NCBI GenBank assembly: GCA_021736615.1
Contig: JAIPFN010000072.1
Location: 1 to 5,546, forward strand
Origin: Phycisphaerae bacterium
GTDB lineage: Bacteria; Planctomycetota; Phycisphaerae; Sedimentisphaerales; Anaerohalosphaeraceae
DNA length: 5,546 nt
Reading direction: 5' to 3'
A program made the position numbers and the translations under genes. Every line of letters begins with the position of its first letter. The stretch's first letter is position 1. Under the pieces are notes generated by a model that was given only the letters and a program-made list of their open reading frames with translations, searched no databases and had not been told where the DNA came from. Below, one piece after another: positions 1 to 5,546 of this stretch.

Positions 1-1
1 C

Positions 2-832
2 AATGGCACCTGGGGAATAGCTTTCCTTGGTTTGCTTGAATGCGTGGTTCTGAGCTGGTTCTACCGGATCGAAACTCTACGCAACCATGCAAATGAACGC
101 AGCGACTGGAAACTCGGTGTATGGTGGAACTTTGCGATCAGGGTGCTTATACCTGTCATTCTGGGAACACTTTTCATCTGGAGTCTTATTGACGATGTAA
201 CAAACAAGGACGGTTTTTTGAGGGCTCCGGACGGCAACTGGATCTTGCCAAACTGCGTGGGGATGTCCATCATGGTGATTGTGCCGATCATTGCGATAGC
301 ACTTAGCCTTGTAAAAAGTCCCATCTCTGCATCTGACGGACACGGCGTGCAAAAAACTATCAAGTACCATTCGTCTTATTCGGGGAAAGTGATCTCAATC
401 GCTGCTTTAATAATGTCGATAATTTCGGCAGGGGTTTTAGTGGTCATTTTCGCCGGTCAAGGAACCGAGATTCCCGTTAAACAGATTTGGATGTACTATG
501 CTTTAGCTGTCGGGATTATCGCTGTTTTGCTGGCCAATTACCAGCTTGCAAAGCTTGACAAGTCCTGCATTAGCCCCACTGTTTTCAGCAGGTTTGCAGG
601 GGTAATCGCCACGCTCGACATAAGTGCATGTATCGCATTGATGCTGATCTCGCTTACAGATACGGCTTCGAAAGCACACAGGGAAGCTGCCGCGGAAGGA
701 CTTACTTCAACATCATATATAATTCTCGGTGTTACGTCCCTGCTGATCGTAGGCGGGCTTTCCTGGTGCTTCTGGCGGGCAATGACGTCACCTGCCGATG
801 ACGACACAGCCGTTCAATATCCGTCAAGTTAA
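2..832 (+). CDS. Sodium-dependent transporter of the NSS/SNF family, C-terminal part with extra membrane segments (5' end outside window)
   Basis: The frame is open to the left window edge, giving 276 visible residues ending at a TAA. A TTG at 32 could be read as a start, but it falls inside a recognisable helix, so the true start lies upstream. The first part resembles the end of LeuT-type sodium:solute symporters. A helix with GLLECVVLSWFY (visible residues 4-20) is followed by a short basic/polar loop (RIETLRNHANERSD), then a helix containing FAIRVLIPVILG (43-64) and another at 80-105. These match TM10, TM11 and TM12 by pattern. About four more hydrophobic segments follow (129-152, 160-184, 197-219, 236-260), whereas LeuT ends shortly after TM12. 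The tail is hydrophilic and acidic (PADDD). The family uses the sodium gradient to import amino acids or related solutes across the inner membrane. The substrate-binding helices (TM1, 3, 6, 8) are not in the window, so no substrate can be given. Family assignment is fairly firm; the role of the extension is unknown. Confidence 0.8.
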   Translation, partial: NGTWGIAFLGLLECVVLSWFYRIETLRNHANERSDWKLGVWWNFAIRVLIPVILGTLFIWSLIDDVTNKDGFLRAPDGNWILPNCVGMSIMVIVPIIAIALSLVKSPISASDGHGVQKTIKYHSSYSGKVISIAALIMSIISAGVLVVIFAGQGTEIPVKQIWMYYALAVGIIAVLLANYQLAKLDKSCISPTVFSRFAGVIATLDISACIALMLISLTDTASKAHREAAAEGLTSTSYIILGVTSLLIVGGLSWCFWRAMTSPADDDTAVQYPSS

Positions 833-839
833 GTGTAAG

Positions 840-869
840 AATGATCGGGATTTATTTACACCGATTATT
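840..869. terminator. Possible bidirectional hairpin between convergent genes
   Basis: AATGATCGG (840-848) can pair with CCGATTATT (861-869) as a 9-bp stem with one G-T pair around a 12-base loop. It lies in the 64-base gap between the convergent stops of the transporter gene (832) and the small cassette gene (897), where a shared terminator would be expected. A competing pairing, GTGTAA (833-838) with TTACAC (856-861), overlaps it. Neither strand has a convincing T-run after the stem, so this is a weak call resting mostly on position. Confidence 0.3.
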
Positions 870-896
870 AGCAGGTGCGTAACATCGTGAAGGCTT

Positions 897-1292
897 TTAG
901 TCTTTGAGCGGAATGACCCATGAGGATTCTCCAGCAAGTTTGCGAGCACGAGCCCCTTTAATTTCCCCTTTGATTAAAGCATGGGCTGGATTCCCCTCTA
1001 TACCATTCTCCAAGTCTTCTTCAACTGGATCTTCCACTACAGGATATCCCAAATCTTTTGGTACTTTGGCAAGCAAACCAACTAAGGCTAATGCTTTCTT
1101 AATGCTTTTTGCAGGTGTTGTTTTTGAAGCAATGTCGACAGATATATCACCCAATGTGGATTTATAGAGGGCCGAAGATGGTCTATATGACCCATCCCCA
1201 TTTTCAACAAACTGGTTTGGAACTGTCAATCTACGATACAACATTTCGTCATCAGCAACCTGTTGAATATCCTTAGGTGAATTATCATCCAT
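897..1292 (-). CDS. Conserved hypothetical protein with RPSSA and NPAHA motifs, third gene of the cassette
   Basis: A 131-residue soluble, acidic-to-neutral protein with no signal peptide or membrane segment. The N-terminal half reads DDEMLYRRL (14-22), then a GDGSYRPSSALYKS stretch (32-45) and ISVDIAS (50-56). The C-terminal half has LGYPVVEDPVEED (81-93), NPAHALIKG (101-109) and an ARKLA segment before the end. I recall this arrangement (a biting RR, RPSSA, SVD, then PAHA.I.G) from short bacterial hypothetical proteins, but know no assigned function or fold. The start at 1292 is the first ATG after an in-frame break; its upstream sequence has no good Shine-Dalgarno, so initiation may depend on coupling to the gene 26 bases upstream. 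An internal ATG at 1244 is the alternative, but it would discard sequence before MLYRRL only. The gene is the last of the three in the cassette and converges on the transporter gene. It is probably real, since the motifs look constrained; its function is unknown. Confidence 0.75.
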   Translation of the reverse strand: MDDNSPKDIQQVADDEMLYRRLTVPNQFVENGDGSYRPSSALYKSTLGDISVDIASKTTPAKSIKKALALVGLLAKVPKDLGYPVVEDPVEEDLENGIEGNPAHALIKGEIKGARARKLAGESSWVIPLKD

Positions 1293-1318
1293 GAAATGAA
1301 CCCAAAGTAATTAAGTAA

Positions 1319-1834
1319 CTAAAAACCTCTCAGCCACCGAATTAAGCCTTGAATAGCAATAACATCACTACTCTTAATTTGGCTCTCGTCAATTGGCTCC
1401 TCATTGTTCACTTTGAGATAGCTAATGTTTTCAGAATCAACAAATTCAATCTCAAGCTCACGCTCACCAATTTGCCACTCAAATTGCATACCCCCTCCAG
1501 ATATTGGCACAACATGCGGAGGCTCAATCGGTGTATATTCTAATAGATTAATAAACCTCTTAGCAGTAATTATTATATCTTTAGGTATTTCTGGGCTTCC
1601 ATAGGAATCCCAATTACGTGGCAATTTCGCAAGTTCATCTATGTCACCAACAACTCTATCAAACAAAAAAATCGAAGTATAAATACTATCCATTGTCGAA
1701 TCATTAATTGGCTCAACTTTTTTATAACTGGGTCTTTCTACTGCCAAACAAACACCACTCAAAGTTGCATCCTGTGGAAGAGCACTTGAACCAACCGCAA
1801 GGCAACCTCCTAATAACACTACATTCCTGTCCAT
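1319..1834 (-). CDS. Conserved hypothetical protein with NWDSYG and GGGMQFEW motifs, second gene of the cassette
   Basis: With the start at 1834 the product has 171 residues. The most distinctive part is IDELAKLPRNWDSYGSP (65-81), followed by an amphipathic segment, PPHVVPISGGGMQFEW (105-120) and ELEIEFV (126-132). The pattern 'LP.NWDSYG ... GG.Q.EW ... LEIE' looks like a conserved small domain of unknown function, and the alternating strands in the second half suggest a beta-rich core. The first 35 residues are odd, with two CLAV copies (11-14 and 29-32), and may be a lineage-specific addition. I chose the ATG at 1834 rather than the one at 1861 because GGAG lies 8 bases before it and it follows the upstream TAG by one base. 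The longer version (180 residues) would overlap the upstream gene by 26 bases and has a poorer ribosome site. The arrangement predicts translational coupling with the TIGR04255 gene. AT-rich codons (ATA, AAT, AAA) contrast with carA/carB. No function is assigned. Confidence 0.75.
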   Translation of the reverse strand: MDRNVVLLGGCLAVGSSALPQDATLSGVCLAVERPSYKKVEPINDSTMDSIYTSIFLFDRVVGDIDELAKLPRNWDSYGSPEIPKDIIITAKRFINLLEYTPIEPPHVVPISGGGMQFEWQIGERELEIEFVDSENISYLKVNNEEPIDESQIKSSDVIAIQGLIRWLRGF

Positions 1835-1835
1835 T

Positions 1836-2657
1836 CTAAACACTCCGCTCCCATAATCCATGGGCTTCCGAACTTGTTAACTTAGTAAAGCTTTCTACTA
1901 TTGTTTTGTGTCCAAAATCCAAGCGATCATACAATTCATTGGTATCATTTGAAGTAAGTTGTCCTCTTGCTGTAAGTCTAAATTGAATTAAAGGCTTACT
2001 ATCAGACCGTATATACGCACTTGAAATGTCAACATGTAATCTGGCAAGTTCTTCGGGATAAGAATACGACATTGCCAAATTGATTCTTTCAGGAGAAGCT
2101 AAATTCCCTTGCAAAGTATTGTATGAGAGAAAAGGAATCATTTTGTAAAGTTCACCAAAATCTTTAAAACCTTCGCCAAGGTACAGATGGTTAACATATG
2201 TAATTTCCCAATGATTTAGTTTAATCTCACCAACAGATTCTTCTTTTACAAATTCAAGAAAATCCTGCCACTGACCCTTGAACTCCGGAAAGATTGCATC
2301 ATAGTGCGGATACTCTTCTTCTCCAGTATTCTTCTTCCAGTTGTGATGATATCTTTCACCCTGTAACTGAATCAAACGATTTTCTGATTCGTCTAGAAAC
2401 CAACACCTTGGGACTGGCGGGGAATCCAAAAACTGAGGCTGAGTTGGTTCAGGAACAACAAAGTCTCCGAACATTTCTTTTGCTATAGCAACTGGAGGAT
2501 GAAATGATAATTTGGGATACTGTCCTCTTATTCGTTCCCAATAAAGGCCAGGGTGTACCACAGAGAAGTTGGCAAGTGTATCAAACTGTACACCAAGAAC
2601 CACTTCGTTTACCGGTGGCCGATTATAATCAGGTAAAGTTCTTTTTTGCGAATCCAT
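1836..2657 (-). CDS. TIGR04255 family protein, first gene of the cassette
   Basis: A 273-residue soluble protein that I recognise as the TIGR04255 family, described as sporadically distributed and of unknown function. Supporting features, in order: the N-terminal RPPVNEVVLGVQF (13-25); a W-ER--YP segment (40-48); PRCWFLDESENRLIQLQGERYHHNWKK (83-109, the most typical stretch, with the IQLQ strand and the HNW); YPHYDAIFPEF (116-126); the strand ITYVNHLYLG (152-161); and a C-terminal half with RLHVDISSAY (206-215), IQFRLTARG (224-232) and a final helix ending in HGLWERSV. Length is normal for the family, and no catalytic motif is evident. The ATG at 2657 starts just before the conserved N-terminus; an AAGGA lies 12 bases upstream (2670-2674), slightly far. 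The gene leads a three-gene block, and its TAG is one base from the next ATG. It lies downstream of carA on the same strand, across a 278-base AT-rich gap, so it probably has its own promoter. Family call is confident; biological role is unknown. Confidence 0.85.
   Translation of the reverse strand: MDSQKRTLPDYNRPPVNEVVLGVQFDTLANFSVVHPGLYWERIRGQYPKLSFHPPVAIAKEMFGDFVVPEPTQPQFLDSPPVPRCWFLDESENRLIQLQGERYHHNWKKNTGEEEYPHYDAIFPEFKGQWQDFLEFVKEESVGEIKLNHWEITYVNHLYLGEGFKDFGELYKMIPFLSYNTLQGNLASPERINLAMSYSYPEELARLHVDISSAYIRSDSKPLIQFRLTARGQLTSNDTNELYDRLDFGHKTIVESFTKLTSSEAHGLWERSV
1843..1851 (-). promoter_or_regulatory. Ribosome binding site that decides the start of the second cassette gene
   Basis: The - strand reads GGAGCGGAG here, inside the end of the TIGR04255 gene. 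The nearer GGAG (1843-1846) is 8 bases from the ATG at 1834, an ideal spacing. The upstream gene's TAG (1838-1836) lies between them, so terminating ribosomes could restart at once. Confidence 0.6.
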
Positions 2658-2710
2658 TACGCAAACCCATCCTTATGAAAATACTGTGTTTTGTTTGAAA
2701 AATAACGCTA

Positions 2711-2738
2711 AATATCTACCAACTCTGCTTAATGGCAA
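2711..2738 (-). promoter_or_regulatory. Weak candidate promoter for the three-gene cassette
   Basis: On the - strand TTGCCA (2738-2733) is followed after 16 bases by GATATT (2716-2711), or after 14 bases by TAGATA. It ends about 50 bases before the ATG at 2657. A TTGTCA (2752-2747) slightly upstream could serve as another -35, but has no good -10 at 17 bases. The matches are poor and the region is AT-rich, so chance is likely. Confidence 0.2.
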
Positions 2739-2772
2739 TATTACGTTGACAAAGTTTTGTTTGTTCGTCCTA

Positions 2773-2842
2773 AATTCATGTATTTGACCTACTGCTATTT
2801 TATCGGCTAAATCAGGACAAGACATGAATTAAATCGACCTAC
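2773..2842. repeat. Short inverted plus direct repeat pair in the spacer
   Basis: AATTCATGT at 2773-2781 is the exact reverse complement of ACATGAATT at 2822-2830. Each arm is followed at nearly the same distance by the direct repeat GACCTAC (2786-2792 and 2836-2842). The arms could form a 9-bp stem with a 40-base loop, or be paired protein-binding sites. In AT-rich DNA a 9-base match may be chance; the accompanying 7-base direct repeat makes it a little less so. Confidence 0.35.
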
Positions 2843-2935
2843 AAAGCCCTTTTCGCCGGAACTGTAAAGGTCATTTAGAATATATTTACCATAAAAACAA
2901 CCAAATTCAATTAAAAACTGAAAAATAAATCTGAT

Positions 2936-4051
2936 TTATTTTTTGCTCATTAGTTTTGTGAATTCTTTGAACAGATAACTTGAGTCGTGGGGGCCTGGGG
3001 AGGCTTCCGGGTGGTGCTGTACTGAGAAGGCTTTTAGCTTTTTGTTTCGGATTCCCTCTGCTGTTTTGTCGTTCAGGTTCAGGTGGGTCAGTTCTACCTT
3101 TGTTTTCTTTAGCGAGTCGAGGTCCACGCAAAAACCGTGGTTCTGGCTGGTTATCTCTACCGCATTTGTGGCCATGTTCTTGACCGGGTGGTTTGCTCCG
3201 CGGTGTCCGAATTTGAGTTTATACGTCTCACCGCCCATCGCTATCGAAAGTATCTGGTGACCGAGGCAGATACCGAAGATCGGCACCTTGCCGAGAAGTC
3301 CCTTTACAGTCTCGGCGGCATAGGTGACCGGTTCCGGATCGCCCGGGCCATTGCTCAGGAACACGCCGTCAGGTTTTCTCTTCAGGATATTAGCGGCTGT
3401 TGTCTTTGCCGGAACTACAGTAACATCGCAGCCGTTGGAACGCAGCAGCCTTAGAATATTCTGCTTGACGCCGTAGTCTACCGCTACGACTTTAAATTTC
3501 TTTTCCGGCAGAGCTTCCTCGCCGCTGATGGCATCGACAACGCCCTTGTTCCACTTGTATGCTTTCTTAGTGGTTACGTCTTTGACGATGTCTCTGCCGA
3601 CAAGACCGGGGTATTCGGCTAGCATTTCTTTTAGCTTTGCGTTTCTTTTTTCGGTCGAAGATATTATGCCGCGCATAGCACCCTTCTCGCGAATATGCCG
3701 GACGAGCTTGCGGGTGTCTATGCCTTCCAGGCCGACTATGTTGTTCTTTTTGAGGTAATCGCTAAGAGATGCGCCGTTTCGCCAGTTGCTTGGATAATCG
3801 CAATTTTCTTTGACGATCAGTCCGCGTGCGAAAATATTATCCGACTCCCAGTCGTCGTCGTTGGTTCCATAATTGCCGATTAGCGGATACGTCATGGTAA
3901 TAATCTGCTCGTTATATGATGGGTCGGTAAGAATCTCCTGGTAGCCGGTCATCGACGTATTAAAAACAACCTCGCCGCAACTAACACCGGCGGCGCCAAA
4001 AGAAGTACCTTCAAAAACCGTGCCGTCTTCAAGTAACAAAATAGCTTTCAC
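2936..4051 (-). CDS. carA: Carbamoyl-phosphate synthase small subunit (glutamine-hydrolysing)
   Basis: This 371-residue subunit hydrolyses glutamine and channels ammonia to CarB for carbamoyl phosphate, the precursor of pyrimidines and arginine. The N-terminal CPSase small-chain domain (about 1-130) shows GTVFEGTSFGAAG and the strongly conserved FNTSMTGYQEILTDPSY (30-46). The class I glutamine amidotransferase domain (about 185-370) shows SNGPGDP (233-239), the nucleophile elbow GICLGHQ with Cys262, QNHGF (303-307), and HHPEASPGPHD with His347 and Glu349 completing the triad. All expected catalytic residues are present and the length is close to E. coli CarA (382). The start is a GTG at 4051, eight bases after an AAAGGA. 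It fits the typical first residues (an M-AILLLEDGT strand). The gene follows carB by 47 bases on the same strand, the reverse of the usual carA-carB order; co-transcription is likely. No intrinsic terminator is clear after the TAA. Confidence 0.97.
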   Translation of the reverse strand: MKAILLLEDGTVFEGTSFGAAGVSCGEVVFNTSMTGYQEILTDPSYNEQIITMTYPLIGNYGTNDDDWESDNIFARGLIVKENCDYPSNWRNGASLSDYLKKNNIVGLEGIDTRKLVRHIREKGAMRGIISSTEKRNAKLKEMLAEYPGLVGRDIVKDVTTKKAYKWNKGVVDAISGEEALPEKKFKVVAVDYGVKQNILRLLRSNGCDVTVVPAKTTAANILKRKPDGVFLSNGPGDPEPVTYAAETVKGLLGKVPIFGICLGHQILSIAMGGETYKLKFGHRGANHPVKNMATNAVEITSQNHGFCVDLDSLKKTKVELTHLNLNDKTAEGIRNKKLKAFSVQHHPEASPGPHDSSYLFKEFTKLMSKK

Positions 4052-4059
4052 TGCAATTG

Positions 4060-4065
4060 TCCTTT
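4060..4065 (-). promoter_or_regulatory. Ribosome binding site supporting the GTG start of carA
   Basis: AAAGGA on the - strand lies 8 bases before the GTG at 4051. No in-frame ATG nearby fits the protein's conserved N-terminus, so the site supports a non-ATG start. Confidence 0.7.
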
Positions 4066-4078
4066 AATTAAATAGTCT

Positions 4079-4092
4079 CGGCCGCAAGGCCG
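4079..4092 (-). other. Small GC hairpin in the carB-carA junction
   Basis: The transcript would read CGGCC-UUGC-GGCCG, a perfect 5-bp GC stem with a 4-base loop, starting 6 bases after the carB stop. It is not followed by a T-run (the next bases are AGACTATTTAATTAAAGG), so it is unlikely to be a full terminator. It might act as an intercistronic processing or stability element, or partly attenuate carA. Confidence 0.4.
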
Positions 4093-4098
4093 TATAAT

Positions 4099-5546
4099 TT
4101 ATTTTGCCTTATAATACAGCTGTATTGACTTTACGCCAACCTTCTTGGCCTTAACCGCTTCTATGCCTTTAGCAACTGCCAGTCCGCCTCGGATAGTGGT
4201 CACATACGGAACCTGCCTGTCCAATGCGGTTCGGCGGATCGAGAACGAATCCTCTATCGCCTGCTTGCCGACCGTGCTGTTTACGATAAGGTCGATCTCG
4301 CCATTGATTATCGCATCGACAATATTCGGGCGGCCTTCGTTTACCTTACGCACAAACTCGGATGGAATATTGTTTTCGATAAGCTCGATACAGGTGCCTC
4401 TTGTCGCTACGATCTTAAAACCAAGCTCGTGCATCTGTTTGGCCAGTGCAATAGCCTTGACACGGTCGCGGCCTTTGACGCTGATAAAGACGGTCCCGCT
4501 TTCGGGAAGCGTATTGCCGGCAGCCATCTGCGACTTGGCGAAGGCGGTCCCGAAATCGTCCGAGATACCCATAACCTCACCGGTCGAAAGCATCTCCGGT
4601 CCGAGCAGCGTGTCGATACCCGGGAACTTAAGGAACGGGAAGACCGCTTCTTTAACGCTGTAGTAGTTGCGGTGAACTTCCTTAGTAAATCCGAGATCTT
4701 CGAGCGTCATACCGGCCATGATCTTGGCGGCGAGTTTGGCTAATGGAACACCAATGGTCTTACTGACAAACGGGATCGTCCGCGAAGCCCGCGGGTTGAC
4801 TTCCAGAATATAAATATCGTTGCCCTTAACGGCGAACTGGATATTGATAAGACCCTTAACCTTTAGCTCAAGGGCGAGCATTTTTGTCTGACGCTTGACC
4901 TCATCAAGAAGTTTGTCACTTAAGGAAACCGGAGGCAATGAACACGCACTGTCACCGGAGTGGACGCCGGCTTCTTCGATATGCTCCATTATACCGGCGA
5001 CTACTACGTCTTTGCCATCGCAGATCGCGTCGACGTCAAGCTCGGTGGCATCGTCAAGGAACTTGTCTACAAGAATAGGATGCTTGCCGGAAGCCTCTAG
5101 TGCGTTCTCTACGCAAACCTTAAGCGAAGACTCGTCATGAACGACAACCATCGCCCTGCCGCCGAGCACGAACGAAGGCCGGATAAGCAGCGGGTAACCA
5201 AGCTTATCGGCGATCTTGACGGTTTCATCATACGACATTGCCGTGCCGCTGAACGGCTGTTTGAGTTTAAGCTTGTCGACGAGTTTATTAAATCGTCTTC
5301 TGTCTTCGGCATGGTCGATGCTGTCGGGAGAGGTTCCGATGATCGGAACGCCGGCAGCTTCTAGAGCGGTAGCAAGCTTTAAGGGCGTCTGTCCGCCGAA
5401 CTGCACAATAACGCCGTCGGGTTTTTCCTTCTCGACGATGCTCATTACATCTTCAAACGTCAGCGGCTCAAAGTAAAGCCTGTCGGAAGTGTCATAGTCC
5501 GTACTGACCGTCTCGGGGTTGCAGTTGACCATGATCGATTCGACGC
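4099..5546 (-). CDS. carB: Carbamoyl-phosphate synthase large subunit, C-terminal part (5' end outside window)
   Basis: The frame is open to the right edge, so the Met at 5532 is internal (VNCNPETVSTDYDTSDRLYF follows, as in CarB from about E. coli residue 598). The visible part covers the second synthetase half, which phosphorylates carbamate with ATP, and the C-terminal regulatory domain. Counting from that Met: FGGQTPLKLA (45-54), IRPSFVLGGRAM (117-128) and EHIEEAGVHSGDSAC (183-197) are ATP-grasp hallmarks; Gln232, Glu244 and Asn246 match the metal ligands. The MGS-like domain spans about 345-470, with SVKGRDR, ATRGT, KVNEGRP, NST and IEDS..IRR. By alignment from memory with E. coli, the UMP/IMP-site residues T377, T380, K396, N418 and T420 are kept (Arg357 replaces Lys954), as are the ornithine-site residues H184, E186, D194, E295 and T445. 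Feedback control by UMP and ornithine is therefore plausible but inferred. carA follows 47 bases downstream. Confidence 0.97.
   Translation of the reverse strand, partial: VESIMVNCNPETVSTDYDTSDRLYFEPLTFEDVMSIVEKEKPDGVIVQFGGQTPLKLATALEAAGVPIIGTSPDSIDHAEDRRRFNKLVDKLKLKQPFSGTAMSYDETVKIADKLGYPLLIRPSFVLGGRAMVVVHDESSLKVCVENALEASGKHPILVDKFLDDATELDVDAICDGKDVVVAGIMEHIEEAGVHSGDSACSLPPVSLSDKLLDEVKRQTKMLALELKVKGLINIQFAVKGNDIYILEVNPRASRTIPFVSKTIGVPLAKLAAKIMAGMTLEDLGFTKEVHRNYYSVKEAVFPFLKFPGIDTLLGPEMLSTGEVMGISDDFGTAFAKSQMAAGNTLPESGTVFISVKGRDRVKAIALAKQMHELGFKIVATRGTCIELIENNIPSEFVRKVNEGRPNIVDAIINGEIDLIVNSTVGKQAIEDSFSIRRTALDRQVPYVTTIRGGLAVAKGIEAVKAKKVGVKSIQLYYKAK

Larger units (their letters stand above)
2658..2935. 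other. AT-rich spacer between carA and the cassette, no gene seen
   Basis: These 278 bases hold no convincing reading frame, tRNA or GC-rich terminator. After the carA TAA the - strand has several T-runs, but no stable stem precedes them, so the end of the carA transcript is not evident. The spacer contains an inverted pair, AATTCATGT (2773-2781) and ACATGAATT (2822-2830), each followed five bases or so later by GACCTAC (2786-2792 and 2836-2842). It presumably carries the cassette promoter. Confidence 0.5.

Noticed and set aside
32..832. TTG at 32 as the start of the transporter gene
   Set aside because: The frame is open to the window edge and the TTG lies inside a helix that matches NSS TM10, so the gene is a fragment cut by the window.
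904..1167. 87-residue + strand reading frame opposite the third cassette gene
   Set aside because: The - strand frame has motif-like conservation and operon context; the + strand frame has neither.
1790..1834. Lipoprotein signal (LGGC) at the N-terminus of the second cassette protein
   Set aside because: Only about seven residues precede it, the hydrophobic stretch is too short, and the rest of the protein looks cytoplasmic.
1319..1861. Longer 180-residue version of the second cassette gene
   Set aside because: It overlaps the upstream gene by 26 bases and has a weaker ribosome site than the ATG at 1834.
2746..2776. + strand promoter TTGACA with TAAATT
   Set aside because: The spacer is 19 bases, and no + strand gene follows it in the window.
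2880..2935. Intrinsic terminator after carA
   Set aside because: There are T-runs on the - strand but no preceding stable stem.
3137..3454. 105-residue + strand reading frame opposite carA
   Set aside because: It lies wholly antisense to a well-conserved gene and its product has no recognisable motif.
4145..4663. 172-residue + strand reading frame opposite carB
   Set aside because: It is antisense to a clearly conserved region of carB, and its Ser/Ile/Pro-rich composition is typical of a shadow frame.

Overview
The window is bacterial, with tightly packed protein genes and no RNA gene, insertion sequence or CRISPR array that I can see. It has two layers. Its ends carry ordinary chromosomal genes of moderate to high GC: the C-terminal part of a sodium-coupled NSS/SNF-family transporter on the + strand, and carbamoyl-phosphate synthetase genes on the - strand. 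Between them lies an AT-richer block of three small - strand genes (about 0.9-2.66 kb) that looks like an accessory cassette. The organism cannot be fixed from this sequence. A Gram-negative-type lineage such as the Planctomycetota/PVC group is only a guess, based on the protein style and the unusual carB-then-carA order.

Layout from left to right. Positions 2-832 (+) hold the 3' end of the transporter gene: the last three canonical NSS helices followed by about four extra predicted membrane segments. A short convergent gap (833-896) contains a possible bidirectional hairpin. Then come three - strand genes, read from right to left: a TIGR04255-family protein (2657-1836), a 171-residue protein with NWDSYG and GGGMQFEW motifs (1834-1319), and a 131-residue protein with RPSSA and NPAHA motifs (1292-897). 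The first two are one base apart (TAG-A-ATG) and the third follows after 26 bases, so they are very probably one transcription unit. A 278-base AT-rich spacer (2658-2935) separates them from carA (4051-2936). carA lies 47 bases downstream of the carB 3' end (5546-4099), whose 5' part is beyond the window.

CarA (glutaminase) and CarB (synthetase) together make carbamoyl phosphate for pyrimidine and arginine synthesis. Both look intact where visible, including the CarA catalytic triad and the CarB C-terminal regulatory domain. The three-gene cassette has no function that I can name. Its tight coupling, lower GC and TIGR04255 member (a family described as sporadically distributed) make it the best candidate here for an undescribed system.
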